NCBI GenBank assembly: GCA_035352635.1
Contig: DAOPYA010000005.1
Coordinates: 1 to 64,000 of the forward strand
From: Rifleibacterium sp035352635
GTDB lineage: Bacteria > Muiribacteriota > Ozemobacteria > Ozemobacterales > Ozemobacteraceae
Length of the DNA stretch: 64,000 nucleotides
Reading direction: 5' to 3'
The translations under genes were made by a program, and so were the position numbers. This document shows, piece by piece, positions 34,290-41,590 of the stretch. The notes under the pieces are model-generated. The model saw nothing but the letters and a program-made list of their open reading frames with translations, was not told the origin of the DNA and made no database searches. The stretch's first letter is position 1. Each line of letters opens with the position of its first letter.

Positions 34290-35524
34290 ATACCGTGGGC
34301 CTCAGACCCGCTCATGACGAATTTGTCGAGTTCCTTTTTCAGAAAATCGAAAATTTCGGGGGCAGTGAATACTATGCCTTCTTCTTCTTTGCCGGCGGTA
34401 ATTTCGGCCATTTTTGATTCACTGCTCTTTTTGCCGATACCGGTCGAACTCTTGCGGTTGCGCCGCTCATCGGCAAAAGCTGGCAAAAACTGTTCGTAGG
34501 GCGTAAATGAAGGCAACTGTTCGATATACTGGTTAAGATAGCCGTTAGCAAGCATGACAGCCTCAAGAACGTGGTCACCAGAAGGCGTCGAATGGGTGTG
34601 GTGCTTGCCCATTATCGGGGCAAGGTATTCGGGCATGCCCATCTTGGGTATAAGTATCTGCCCGAGTTCCTGGTGATCAATACCAAAAACCTCAATCTCA
34701 GCCTGAATGACTGTTTTCTTGTCGTTGCGCACCATGCGGTTGACCCGGGCATATTCATCTGTATCGTAGTAGCAGAGCATCAGAGCACCCAGGTCATGCA
34801 GCAACCCTGCCGACAGCATTTTGCCAGTCTGATTCTGATCGGCACCAAGCAACTTGCCGATATAGGCAGAAAGATGCGAGCACCGACGCATATGCGCGAG
34901 TTTGTCACGCTGGTTGGCAAAGAATTTAGCAAAACCTTCGAAGGTTTCCTGAACAATGATTTGTCTGATACCTTCGATACCGAGAAACGCCACCACTGAT
35001 TTTAGGCTTTCAAAGGGCATGCGGCGCATAAAAAAGGCGCTGTTCGAAATTTTTAGCATGCGCATGGTCAATTTGGGGTCGTTGCGGGTAACTTCTTCGA
35101 TTTCGTCGAATTTTACGTCAGGATTGCGCAGCATCATCATCAATTTTTGTGCCGAAGACTGCAATGGCGACATCTTTTTAAGTTGTTCGAGGATTCTGGC
35201 AACGTTTCGCTCACCATAGACCCGCTGCTCGGCCTGTTCAACTTCTTTAAAGCGTTTGGCGTCGCCCAGGTCAACGGAAACCTGATTATCTTCGCGGGCC
35301 ACCACCAGTAACTTACCAGTTGCCGTCAGTTCAGGCATGGCATTAGAAAAAGATAAATGAAGAGATGCAGTCTCTGACAGCGAAAGAATGACGTAATCAA
35401 ACTTGTTAAGCAAAATCTTCAGGGCTTCGACAACTTTATGATCTGATCTGATTTCTTCGATCACGACCATTTCGATGACATTGCCACCATGATCTCTTAA
35501 TTGAAATGGATGTTGCTGCTGCAT
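34286..35524 (-). CDS. HDOD-domain signalling protein (paralogue 1)
   Basis: This 412-residue protein has a short N-terminal alpha/beta domain (about 1-110) that recalls a STAS-like fold, an HDOD domain (about 130-335) and a charged C-terminal tail. The HDOD part shows LKISNSAFFMRR, LGIEGIRQIIV and the HD doublet in AGLLHDLGAL. HDOD proteins usually lack catalysis and act as protein-interaction hubs in c-di-GMP, motility and stress signalling. A second gene of exactly the same length and plan lies at 38870-40114, so the two are paralogues flanking the SLH-porin region. It overlaps the convergent pullulanase gene by four bases. Confidence 0.88.
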   Translation of the reverse strand: MQQQHPFQLRDHGGNVIEMVVIEEIRSDHKVVEALKILLNKFDYVILSLSETASLHLSFSNAMPELTATGKLLVVAREDNQVSVDLGDAKRFKEVEQAEQRVYGERNVARILEQLKKMSPLQSSAQKLMMMLRNPDVKFDEIEEVTRNDPKLTMRMLKISNSAFFMRRMPFESLKSVVAFLGIEGIRQIIVQETFEGFAKFFANQRDKLAHMRRCSHLSAYIGKLLGADQNQTGKMLSAGLLHDLGALMLCYYDTDEYARVNRMVRNDKKTVIQAEIEVFGIDHQELGQILIPKMGMPEYLAPIMGKHHTHSTPSGDHVLEAVMLANGYLNQYIEQLPSFTPYEQFLPAFADERRNRKSSTGIGKKSSESKMAEITAGKEEEGIVFTAPEIFDFLKKELDKFVMSGSEAHGI

Positions 35525-35826
35525 TATTACAATCCAGGTTACAAATTTCTCTTCGCGGTGATTTTATCATAACCATGCACCAGAGAAAATCAATTTATAG
35601 AAAGGGGCAACTGCCATAACCCGATTTATTGAGATCATTTTAGCGACCCGTTGACCGAAAATACATGCTCAGAGCACCTTGCTCAGCAACTTAACAACAA
35701 GGCGATTTAAGCCTAGGCTCATCGAAAATCAGCCCAATTTTGCATGTGTTTCAGCGCTTTATTCATTTTGCCTCAGCTCAATAATTTTGCCAGGGGTTTT
35801 ATTCAGGCACACATCAACAGAACCGC
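35525..35826. other. Intergenic region with no identified feature
   Basis: This 302-base stretch between two minus-strand genes is AT-rich. A short + strand frame at 35679-35891 runs into the downstream gene and has no coding character. I see no convincing terminator, promoter or RNA here. Confidence 0.4.
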
Positions 35827-36504
35827 TCAAACAAGGTCTGGCCCAAGAAATTCGTCGAAAAAAGTCCAGATATCTTTGGCCCGCTGGCTGATTGTGACTC
35901 CACCGGCCAGTGATTCAAGGGCTGTGGTCGCCTGCGCAGCATCAGCGACGGTATTATTACTGACAGCAACCGTTGCAAAAAGTTTTTGAAGATTCTGGGC
36001 CGGGGAAACCTGCGAACCAGCGTAGTCAGCATTTTCAACCGCCGTGAACGCACGGGTGAATGAATCAAGCCCCTGCCCGTCGGTTTTTTCAACCGTCGAG
36101 GTAAATGCTTTATTAAAAGCTTCAACAAGCGGAACCCCATTGGCTGGCCCGGCGGCGGCAAGGTCAGCAAATGCTCCGGCAGCGGCAGCAGGCGCATAAC
36201 TGGCCGCGAAGTCGGCATCACTGATAAATCGAAGCGCTGCAGACTGATCGGCAGAAGCATTAGCTTGCTGCAAAGCTATCTGAAACCCTTCATACGCCCG
36301 GGCAGCGCCGGCGTTTTTCAGAGCATTGCTGAGACGATTCAGCTTGACGCCCGCGGCCGAGATAACCGCAGTACCGCCACCTGTTGCGGCGGCAAGAAGA
36401 CCGGTTGACTGTTTAACCTGTTCGGGGCTGGTCGCAGCCGATGCGATATTCTGAAAGCGCACCTGCTGGGTAAAGGAATCGAGTTTATATGAACCGATGG
36501 CCAT
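35827..36504 (-). CDS. Alanine-rich protein of unknown function
   Basis: This 225-residue protein is not recognised. It is very rich in alanine, with serine, threonine, glutamine and few cysteines. It lacks a signal peptide and transmembrane helices and appears almost wholly helical, apart from a glycine/threonine turn near 40-48 and a less biased C-terminus (TISQRAKDIWTFFDEF). A strong AAGGAGG site lies six bases before the ATG, so it is very probably expressed. It is divergent from the SLH-porin gene. A structural or surface role is conceivable from its composition, but there is no direct evidence. Confidence 0.65.
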   Translation of the reverse strand: MAIGSYKLDSFTQQVRFQNIASAATSPEQVKQSTGLLAAATGGGTAVISAAGVKLNRLSNALKNAGAARAYEGFQIALQQANASADQSAALRFISDADFAASYAPAAAAGAFADLAAAGPANGVPLVEAFNKAFTSTVEKTDGQGLDSFTRAFTAVENADYAGSQVSPAQNLQKLFATVAVSNNTVADAAQATTALESLAGGVTISQRAKDIWTFFDEFLGPDLV

Positions 36505-36701
36505 ATAACGCCTCCTTGCGTGTACACTCTCTTAGATCCGTCTACTATAGAAAATAATCAGAAGAGGGGGGTTTGTCCATGCATAAATTTTGGGCATGGC
36601 AATCGCATCAGAGCAAGTTTAATCAAAAACCAGGGCATTTTTGTTTGCTGGCGCTGATTCAGGCACTGAAGTCGGTAGATAGATCACAGAAAATTTTGGC
36701 C

Positions 36702-36729
36702 TTGACAAAGCAGGCTGTCTGCATAGATT
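36702..36729 (+). promoter_or_regulatory. Promoter of the SLH-porin gene
   Basis: TTGACA (36702-36707) and TAGATT (36724-36729) are 16 bases apart. They predict a start near 36736 and a leader of about 155 bases before the ATG. Confidence 0.6.
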
Positions 36730-36736
36730 TTCCTGC

Positions 36737-36892
36737 TCAGATGGGGTAATTCCCATCAAGGTTGCCGACGGCCGATGCGTCAGAATCTGCCCCGAAACTA
36801 CAAAGGAAACAAGGACACTTTGCGGCGCCGGGTGTGAGGATTCAGAAAGCCAGGCCGGCAGGCGGTCATTCTTGAGCACACACGGAGGAATT
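36737..36892 (+). promoter_or_regulatory. Long structured 5' leader of the SLH-porin gene
   Basis: The untranslated leader holds a perfect six-base hairpin, GATGGG (36740-36745) with CCCATC (36752-36757). Shorter pairings include CAAAG (36801-36805) with CTTTG (36818-36822). It ends in a GGAGG site. It matches no riboswitch class that I know. The strong expression typical of porins makes an mRNA-stabilising or sRNA-target leader plausible. Confidence 0.35.
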
Positions 36893-38809
36893 ATGAAACG
36901 CTCTATTATTATGGCAGCGGCCGCAGTATTACTCTCTTCTGCAGCCGCCATGGCTGCACCATTTTCTGATGTTCCGTCTTCGCACTGGGCAATGGATGCA
37001 GTGAACAAGCTTGCCGGCCGGGGCATCCTTCTAGGGTTTCCTGATGGAAGTTTTAAGGGAAACAAGGGTCTGACAAGATTTGACATGGCCATGGTAACCG
37101 CAAAAATGCTCGCCCACGTCGAACAGATGTTCGAATCTGGCATCGGCACCAACCTGGTGACCAAGGCAGACCTGCAGACTCTTGAAAAGCTGACCACTGA
37201 ATTCGCCGATGAACTCGCACTGCTCGGCGTAAAAATTACCGCTCTTGAAGATGATATGAAGGCAGTCAAGGAAGACACTGCCTTTCTGAAAAAGGATGTT
37301 GAAGGCATCAAGGATTACATCGCCAAGGGTGGTATGGAAAAGGTCAAGCTTTCGGGTGACATGCTGGTCAGACACAGCAACATCACTCACAAGCACGATG
37401 TTATGAACCCACCGGTCGGGTTGGGACCACGGCCGGGCAATTCAGACAACAGTCTCACAGAAAGCATGATCGGGCTTAATTTTACTGCCAATATTGATGA
37501 AAATATTTCAGCGGTTGTCTACTGGGCCATGCTTGACTACCACTCAACCGGTGTCGATGCCGGCCAGTCATTATATCAGAGCGCCTTTGGCGTCGGTGGC
37601 ATCGGCGGCGCAAAAACCACAGACAACACCGTTTACCTGGCTTACCTTGAAGTAAAAGACATGTTCAGGTTTGGTGGCGACTTCACTTTCGGGCGTAATC
37701 TATATGCCCACAACCACTCCCTGCTGCTCAACAACTATCTTGACGCAGTGCGCTACAGCAAACCGATCGGCAACGTTAACCTGACAATGCAGACCATCTA
37801 CGACCGCCACCAGGGCAGCTACAAAGATGACGCGGCCGTTGATTTCCGCGGCGTCTGGAACCTCGACCTCAACACCACCTGGAAAAGTCACGAAATGTAT
37901 CTGGGGCTATACGGTCAGGACGAGCCTGATCTTGTAGGCAAACGGGGCATTGATCTGGCTGGAGTTGCACCATTTGTTGATCGTTCAGGAATCGGCGGGG
38001 TTCAGTCGCTCGGCAATACGGTTGCTGGCCAGCAGAGCAGTGATAAGCGCTGGGACGTTGAATTCGGCTCAAAAGGCCCAATCGGCGGCAATGACCATTG
38101 GAGTTACGACCTTGGCTTTGTTTATACCAACTATGAACTCGATGTTCATAACACCGTAGCCGACACGACCCTCAACACTGCCTGGATCAGCCCGGAAATG
38201 CAGGGCTGGATGGGCCATGGCGCCATTAAATGGGACAGCAAAAAGCAGTGGGCAGCCAAACTGGCTTACACGTTTGCCGATGACGAATCTGTCGGTGCCA
38301 TTTCGATTCTCAACGACATGCGTTATCAGGATGCACCAGAAACACCATACGAAGACATTGGCCGCGGCAACACGTGGTTTGACAGTGGTTTGAGAAACAT
38401 GTTTGACCTCAAGCTTCAGGCTGAATACCGCCCGGTCAACAGTAAGCACTATTTCAGACTGGCCGGCGATTTCCTTGACGAAATGAATGATACAGTTACC
38501 AACGACATGACCCGGCACCTGTGCGGCGAAGGCCGCATCGGCCAGGCGGTCTCACCGGTCAAAACAAACCTTGCCTATGACAACTGGAACAGCTTTGGAG
38601 TTGCCGAAGCCGAAGCTACCGTTATCACCTTCGAATATCGCTATCAGCTTGCTGAAAATACCAGGCTGAGAGTCGGTTACACCACTTTCGATCTGCTCGG
38701 CGATGCCGTGAAGAAAACTAACACCGTCAATGCAGTATCAGCAGGGCGTGGCATCAACGGTGACTACGACTATCACCTTTTCTGGACCGAAGTATACAGT
38801 CGTTTCTGA
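36893..38809 (+). CDS. SLH-domain outer-membrane porin
   Basis: From the chosen start this is a 638-residue protein. It has a signal peptide (about 1-20), one S-layer-homology domain (about 20-65, with FSDVPSSHWAMDAV, LAGRGILLGFPDG and LTRFDMAMV), a coiled-coil stretch (about 90-150), and a long beta-barrel domain with alternating aromatic strands ending in YSRF. The SLH domain tethers the outer membrane to secondary polymers of the cell wall while the barrel acts as a pore. This is an architecture known from Deinococcus, cyanobacteria, Negativicutes and related diderms. GGAGG five bases before ATG 36893 decides the start over 36872. A strong terminator follows. Confidence 0.92.
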   Translation: MKRSIIMAAAAVLLSSAAAMAAPFSDVPSSHWAMDAVNKLAGRGILLGFPDGSFKGNKGLTRFDMAMVTAKMLAHVEQMFESGIGTNLVTKADLQTLEKLTTEFADELALLGVKITALEDDMKAVKEDTAFLKKDVEGIKDYIAKGGMEKVKLSGDMLVRHSNITHKHDVMNPPVGLGPRPGNSDNSLTESMIGLNFTANIDENISAVVYWAMLDYHSTGVDAGQSLYQSAFGVGGIGGAKTTDNTVYLAYLEVKDMFRFGGDFTFGRNLYAHNHSLLLNNYLDAVRYSKPIGNVNLTMQTIYDRHQGSYKDDAAVDFRGVWNLDLNTTWKSHEMYLGLYGQDEPDLVGKRGIDLAGVAPFVDRSGIGGVQSLGNTVAGQQSSDKRWDVEFGSKGPIGGNDHWSYDLGFVYTNYELDVHNTVADTTLNTAWISPEMQGWMGHGAIKWDSKKQWAAKLAYTFADDESVGAISILNDMRYQDAPETPYEDIGRGNTWFDSGLRNMFDLKLQAEYRPVNSKHYFRLAGDFLDEMNDTVTNDMTRHLCGEGRIGQAVSPVKTNLAYDNWNSFGVAEAEATVITFEYRYQLAENTRLRVGYTTFDLLGDAVKKTNTVNAVSAGRGINGDYDYHLFWTEVYSRF

Positions 38810-38823
38810 GATCAATATAAGTC

Positions 38824-38858
38824 AGATGCGCCAGCTTTTTGCTGGCGCATCTTTTTTT
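38824..38858 (+). terminator. Rho-independent terminator of the SLH-porin gene
   Basis: A perfect 12-base stem (AGATGCGCCAGC with its complement) with a TTTTT loop is followed by seven T residues. It can partly serve the convergent HDOD gene as well. Confidence 0.92.
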
Positions 38859-38869
38859 AGCCTGAAAAA

Positions 38870-40114
38870 TCAAAATTCTCCGGGGCGATACCCGGTCATA
38901 AGAATTTTGCCGAGTTCTTCTTTGAGGTAAAAATTTATGTTTGGTGAGCTAAAAATCTCATCTGGAGCCTGTGAGACTTCAGAAATCTCACCATCGTCGG
39001 TTACATCAGAGATGATCGGGGAAGTCGGTGGCTGTTTTTCGGCCATAGTTGCCTGTCTCAGGCGTGCGAATACGGGCAGATACTGATCGTATGGTGTAAA
39101 ACTCACCTGTTCAATCTGGGAATTGAGATAGCCGTTAGCAATAGCCACCGAAAGAAGCAGCAGATCTTCATCTGGCAGGTTTGAATTATGATGACAACCA
39201 ATGGCGGGCAACAGATATTCAGGAACATTAATTTCACGGGCCAGGGCTTCGCCGAGTTCCTGATGGGTGATGCCGAAGACTTGCAGTTCGGCGTCGCAAA
39301 CTTTAATGTTTTGCGCTTTGCGGCGCGCCTGGGCGCGGGAATATTCTGTTGCGTTATAGAAGCAAAGAACAAGAGATCCGAGATCGTGAAGAAGTCCGGC
39401 CGAACGCATTTTCCAGAAGAGGCGCTGTTCGGCACCAAGCAGTTTACCCAGGTGGGCTGCCAGAACCGAGCAGCGACGCATGTGGGTTAATTTATCACCC
39501 TGATTAACGAAAACCCGTGCCAATATCGAAAAAACTTCTTCGATCAGAATCTGTCTGATGCCCTCAATGCCAAGAAATTGCACCACACCTTTGAGATTTT
39601 CGAATGGGGTTCGCCGGGCAAAATTGGTGCCGTTGGCGATTTTGAGCATGCGGTCGGTCAGTTTCTCTTCTTTGCTCAACACTTCTTCGATTCTAGAAAA
39701 TTCGATGTCTGGGTCTTTAAGCATGCTCAGCAGGCGAAAGGCGTGGGTACGCATTGCCGGCAAAGCAACCACCTGCTTGATAACCCCCGATATCAGGCCT
39801 TCGCTTCGGGTGCGGAGCATGGCCGCTGCAAAATCGGCAAAACGCCGCACCGCAAAAGGTTTAAAAGGCATCTGATCATCGCGAGGCACGACCAGCAAGA
39901 CTTTTTCTGGGTTGGGAAGTTCCTCAAAAGCTTCTTCCATTGATCTGTGCAGGCTTGCGGTTTCGGTGAGATGCAAAATGACATACGCAAACTTCTGAAT
40001 AAGGGTTTTGAGAACTTCAAAAGCCTTATGCTCGGGGAAAATTTGATCTTTTACCTCGATTTCAGCGATCTCACCGTGAATCCGCAGCTGAAATGGGTAT
40101 TTAGTCGGCTGCAT
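38870..40114 (-). CDS. HDOD-domain signalling protein (paralogue 2)
   Basis: This protein is about 414 residues long and shares layout and many motifs with the HDOD protein at 34286-35524: PFQLR at the start, LKIANGTNFARR, LGIEGIRQILI, HMRRCS and the HD doublet in AGLLHDLGSL. It has no catalytic output domain. It is the last gene of a probable four-gene operon, starting four bases after comB and running with merR and the 39-residue membrane peptide. This links it to a transcriptional regulator rather than directly to the porin. The tail is charged and variable. Confidence 0.88.
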   Translation of the reverse strand: MQPTKYPFQLRIHGEIAEIEVKDQIFPEHKAFEVLKTLIQKFAYVILHLTETASLHRSMEEAFEELPNPEKVLLVVPRDDQMPFKPFAVRRFADFAAAMLRTRSEGLISGVIKQVVALPAMRTHAFRLLSMLKDPDIEFSRIEEVLSKEEKLTDRMLKIANGTNFARRTPFENLKGVVQFLGIEGIRQILIEEVFSILARVFVNQGDKLTHMRRCSVLAAHLGKLLGAEQRLFWKMRSAGLLHDLGSLVLCFYNATEYSRAQARRKAQNIKVCDAELQVFGITHQELGEALAREINVPEYLLPAIGCHHNSNLPDEDLLLLSVAIANGYLNSQIEQVSFTPYDQYLPVFARLRQATMAEKQPPTSPIISDVTDDGEISEVSQAPDEIFSSPNINFYLKEELGKILMTGYRPGEF

Positions 40115-40118
40115 AGTA

Positions 40119-40871
40119 TTAAACCATTACCGAAAAACCATGGTCTGGTTCGGGAAAATCTTTTCGGATCAGCTCAGGAACGCAGTCGATGAAGTCACGT
40201 TGCAGCAGGAAAGTGAGATCGTCCTGCATGCCGATTTCAGCAACGGCTTTGCCGGCGCCAGACATCTCGATCAGGCGACGGTCGTCACGATAATAGCCAA
40301 AGATTCCGAGGGCTGCCTGCGCCCCATCGCCCAGCGAAAATTCTTCGGAGGCCGCGATCTCGGCAATCAGTTTGGCGACGAGAGAACCGGCACAGTATGC
40401 GTCATCGAGGGCAAATTTTTCTTCGCGGCCAGCGCAGACAAGCAGAATATCAAGCCCGGCTTCTCTGGCTGCATCATGCGCCCGTTTGACCACCGCGGCG
40501 CCATTGAGAAAGCAGCCCAGAAAAACATGGGGTGCCATCACCAGATCAGCGATCGCCCTGGTGCCATTGCTTGAGGTAAAAATCAATACCCGATCTTTGA
40601 GGTCGGCCTGATAATACTGGCGTGGGCTGTTGCCATAGTCGAAGCCTTCGGGTGGCAGACCTTTGCGCTCACCACAGAGAAGCGGGTGAATTGTCTGTTG
40701 CGAAGCGAGTTTCGCGGCCTTCTGGATGGTGGTGGTCAGAATTACCTTGCGAGGCCTTTTCGACATAATCACCGTCAGGCTTGAGGTGGCCCTGACCACA
40801 TCGACAACAATACAAACTTTTCTGGCCAGGGCCTGCACTTCACCGGGGGTGAATGCTACATCGATCTGCAT
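40119..40871 (-). CDS. comB: 2-phosphosulfolactate phosphatase family protein
   Basis: ComB removes phosphate from 2-phosphosulfolactate in coenzyme M and sulfolactate formation. This protein of 250 residues has the family motifs VVDVVRATSS (about 21-30), GERKGLPPEGFDYGNSP, FTSSNGTRA and CAGREEKFALDDAYCAG. They form the acidic metal-dependent active site of the family. The enzyme is common in bacteria that make no coenzyme M, where its real substrate is unclear. No comA or comC lies nearby. ATG 40871 is chosen because AAGAAGG lies six bases upstream; a TTG at 40877 is the alternative. It sits 12 bases after merR. Confidence 0.9.
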   Translation of the reverse strand: MQIDVAFTPGEVQALARKVCIVVDVVRATSSLTVIMSKRPRKVILTTTIQKAAKLASQQTIHPLLCGERKGLPPEGFDYGNSPRQYYQADLKDRVLIFTSSNGTRAIADLVMAPHVFLGCFLNGAAVVKRAHDAAREAGLDILLVCAGREEKFALDDAYCAGSLVAKLIAEIAASEEFSLGDGAQAALGIFGYYRDDRRLIEMSGAGKAVAEIGMQDDLTFLLQRDFIDCVPELIRKDFPEPDHGFSVMV

Positions 40872-40883
40872 CGGCAACCTTCT

Positions 40884-41381
40884 TTAATTAGACTTGAACC
40901 TCTGTTGCATCACAGCCTGGCAAAGCTTGACTGTTTCGCGCGTCTCGTGGCGACAGCGGGAAATCTGTTCAAGCAGCTCATCGTTTCGCCCGGGAGACTG
41001 GTTTTTCAGCAGGTCTTGCATTATTCTATCACGCATTTCATCATTTCGGCAAATATGATCAAGTCTTTCAAGCACCATCAGCAGAAGTCGTGTAACTCCT
41101 TCGGGCTGTTCAGCTTCAGAAACCGCTGCTGGAAGCGGCCCGACCTTATCTTCAGGTTCGCCGAGCAGTTCACGGGCGCGACGAATCGACAGTTTTTCAT
41201 CTTTCAGCAATCGCAAAATTGATTTAAGGGTTTCGAGATGGCGCTGGCGGTAGATGCGGTGCCCGCCTGCGCTGCGTTCGACATTGAGCAGCACAGGAAA
41301 CTGCTGTTCGTAATAACGCAAAGTGTGAGATGCGAGGCCCATAAGGCGACTTACTTCAGCTATCGAGAACTGATCAGCCAT
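40884..41381 (-). CDS. MerR family transcriptional regulator
   Basis: From the chosen start this is a 165-residue regulator. The N-terminal winged helix-turn-helix (about 4-72) has FSIAEVSRLMGLASHTLRYYEQQFP and GHRIYRQRHLETL, the classic MerR pattern of DNA-recognition helix plus wing. A short linker and a C-terminal helix for dimerisation follow. There is no conserved metal-binding cysteine set, so the effector is unknown. The longer frame to 41471 would run through the 39-residue peptide gene and is rejected. Its ATG overlaps the stop of that small gene by eight bases, a sign of translational coupling. Confidence 0.88.
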   Translation of the reverse strand: MADQFSIAEVSRLMGLASHTLRYYEQQFPVLLNVERSAGGHRIYRQRHLETLKSILRLLKDEKLSIRRARELLGEPEDKVGPLPAAVSEAEQPEGVTRLLLMVLERLDHICRNDEMRDRIMQDLLKNQSPGRNDELLEQISRCRHETRETVKLCQAVMQQRFKSN

Positions 41382-41493
41382 GTTTGATATTGTGCTCCCG
41401 AAGGAAATTTGCACATTTTTCAGGCCAGCTTTCAGGTTGTGAAACCAGCGCGACGAATAAGAAAAGAACAACCGTCAGAACTACTATAAACAT
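41374..41493 (-). CDS. 39-residue single-pass membrane peptide ahead of merR
   Basis: This small gene is too short for routine calling but well supported. A perfect AGGAGG lies six bases before the ATG at 41493. The peptide starts MFIVVLTVVLFLFVALV, a clear transmembrane helix (about 2-18), followed by a hydrophilic tail with one cysteine and the end NIKHG. Its stop overlaps the merR start as ATGGCTGA, so translation of merR probably depends on it. The peptide could be a membrane sensor or leader that couples an envelope signal to the regulator. It matches no family that I know. Confidence 0.7.
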   Translation of the reverse strand: MFIVVLTVVLFLFVALVSQPESWPEKCANFLREHNIKHG

Positions 41494-41590
41494 GCATAAC
41501 CTCCTGATGGCTAATTGCAAAAGGTGTTGATAATATCGGCCAGATAAAAGTAATTATTGAGACAAGGCTGATAGAATTATTTAAAACAGC

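Noticed and set aside
31450..35560. Shared TTCGCGGTGATT near pulA and upstream of the HDOD gene
   Set aside because: Twelve-base matches are expected by chance in a window of this size and the flanks do not extend the match.
35679..35891. A 70-residue + strand frame in the gap before the alanine-rich gene
   Set aside because: It runs into the opposite-strand gene and has no ribosome site or recognisable sequence.
36619..37311. A 230-residue minus-strand frame over the SLH-porin start
   Set aside because: It overlaps the porin promoter, leader and signal peptide, and its sequence is low-complexity Ser/Pro/Ala.
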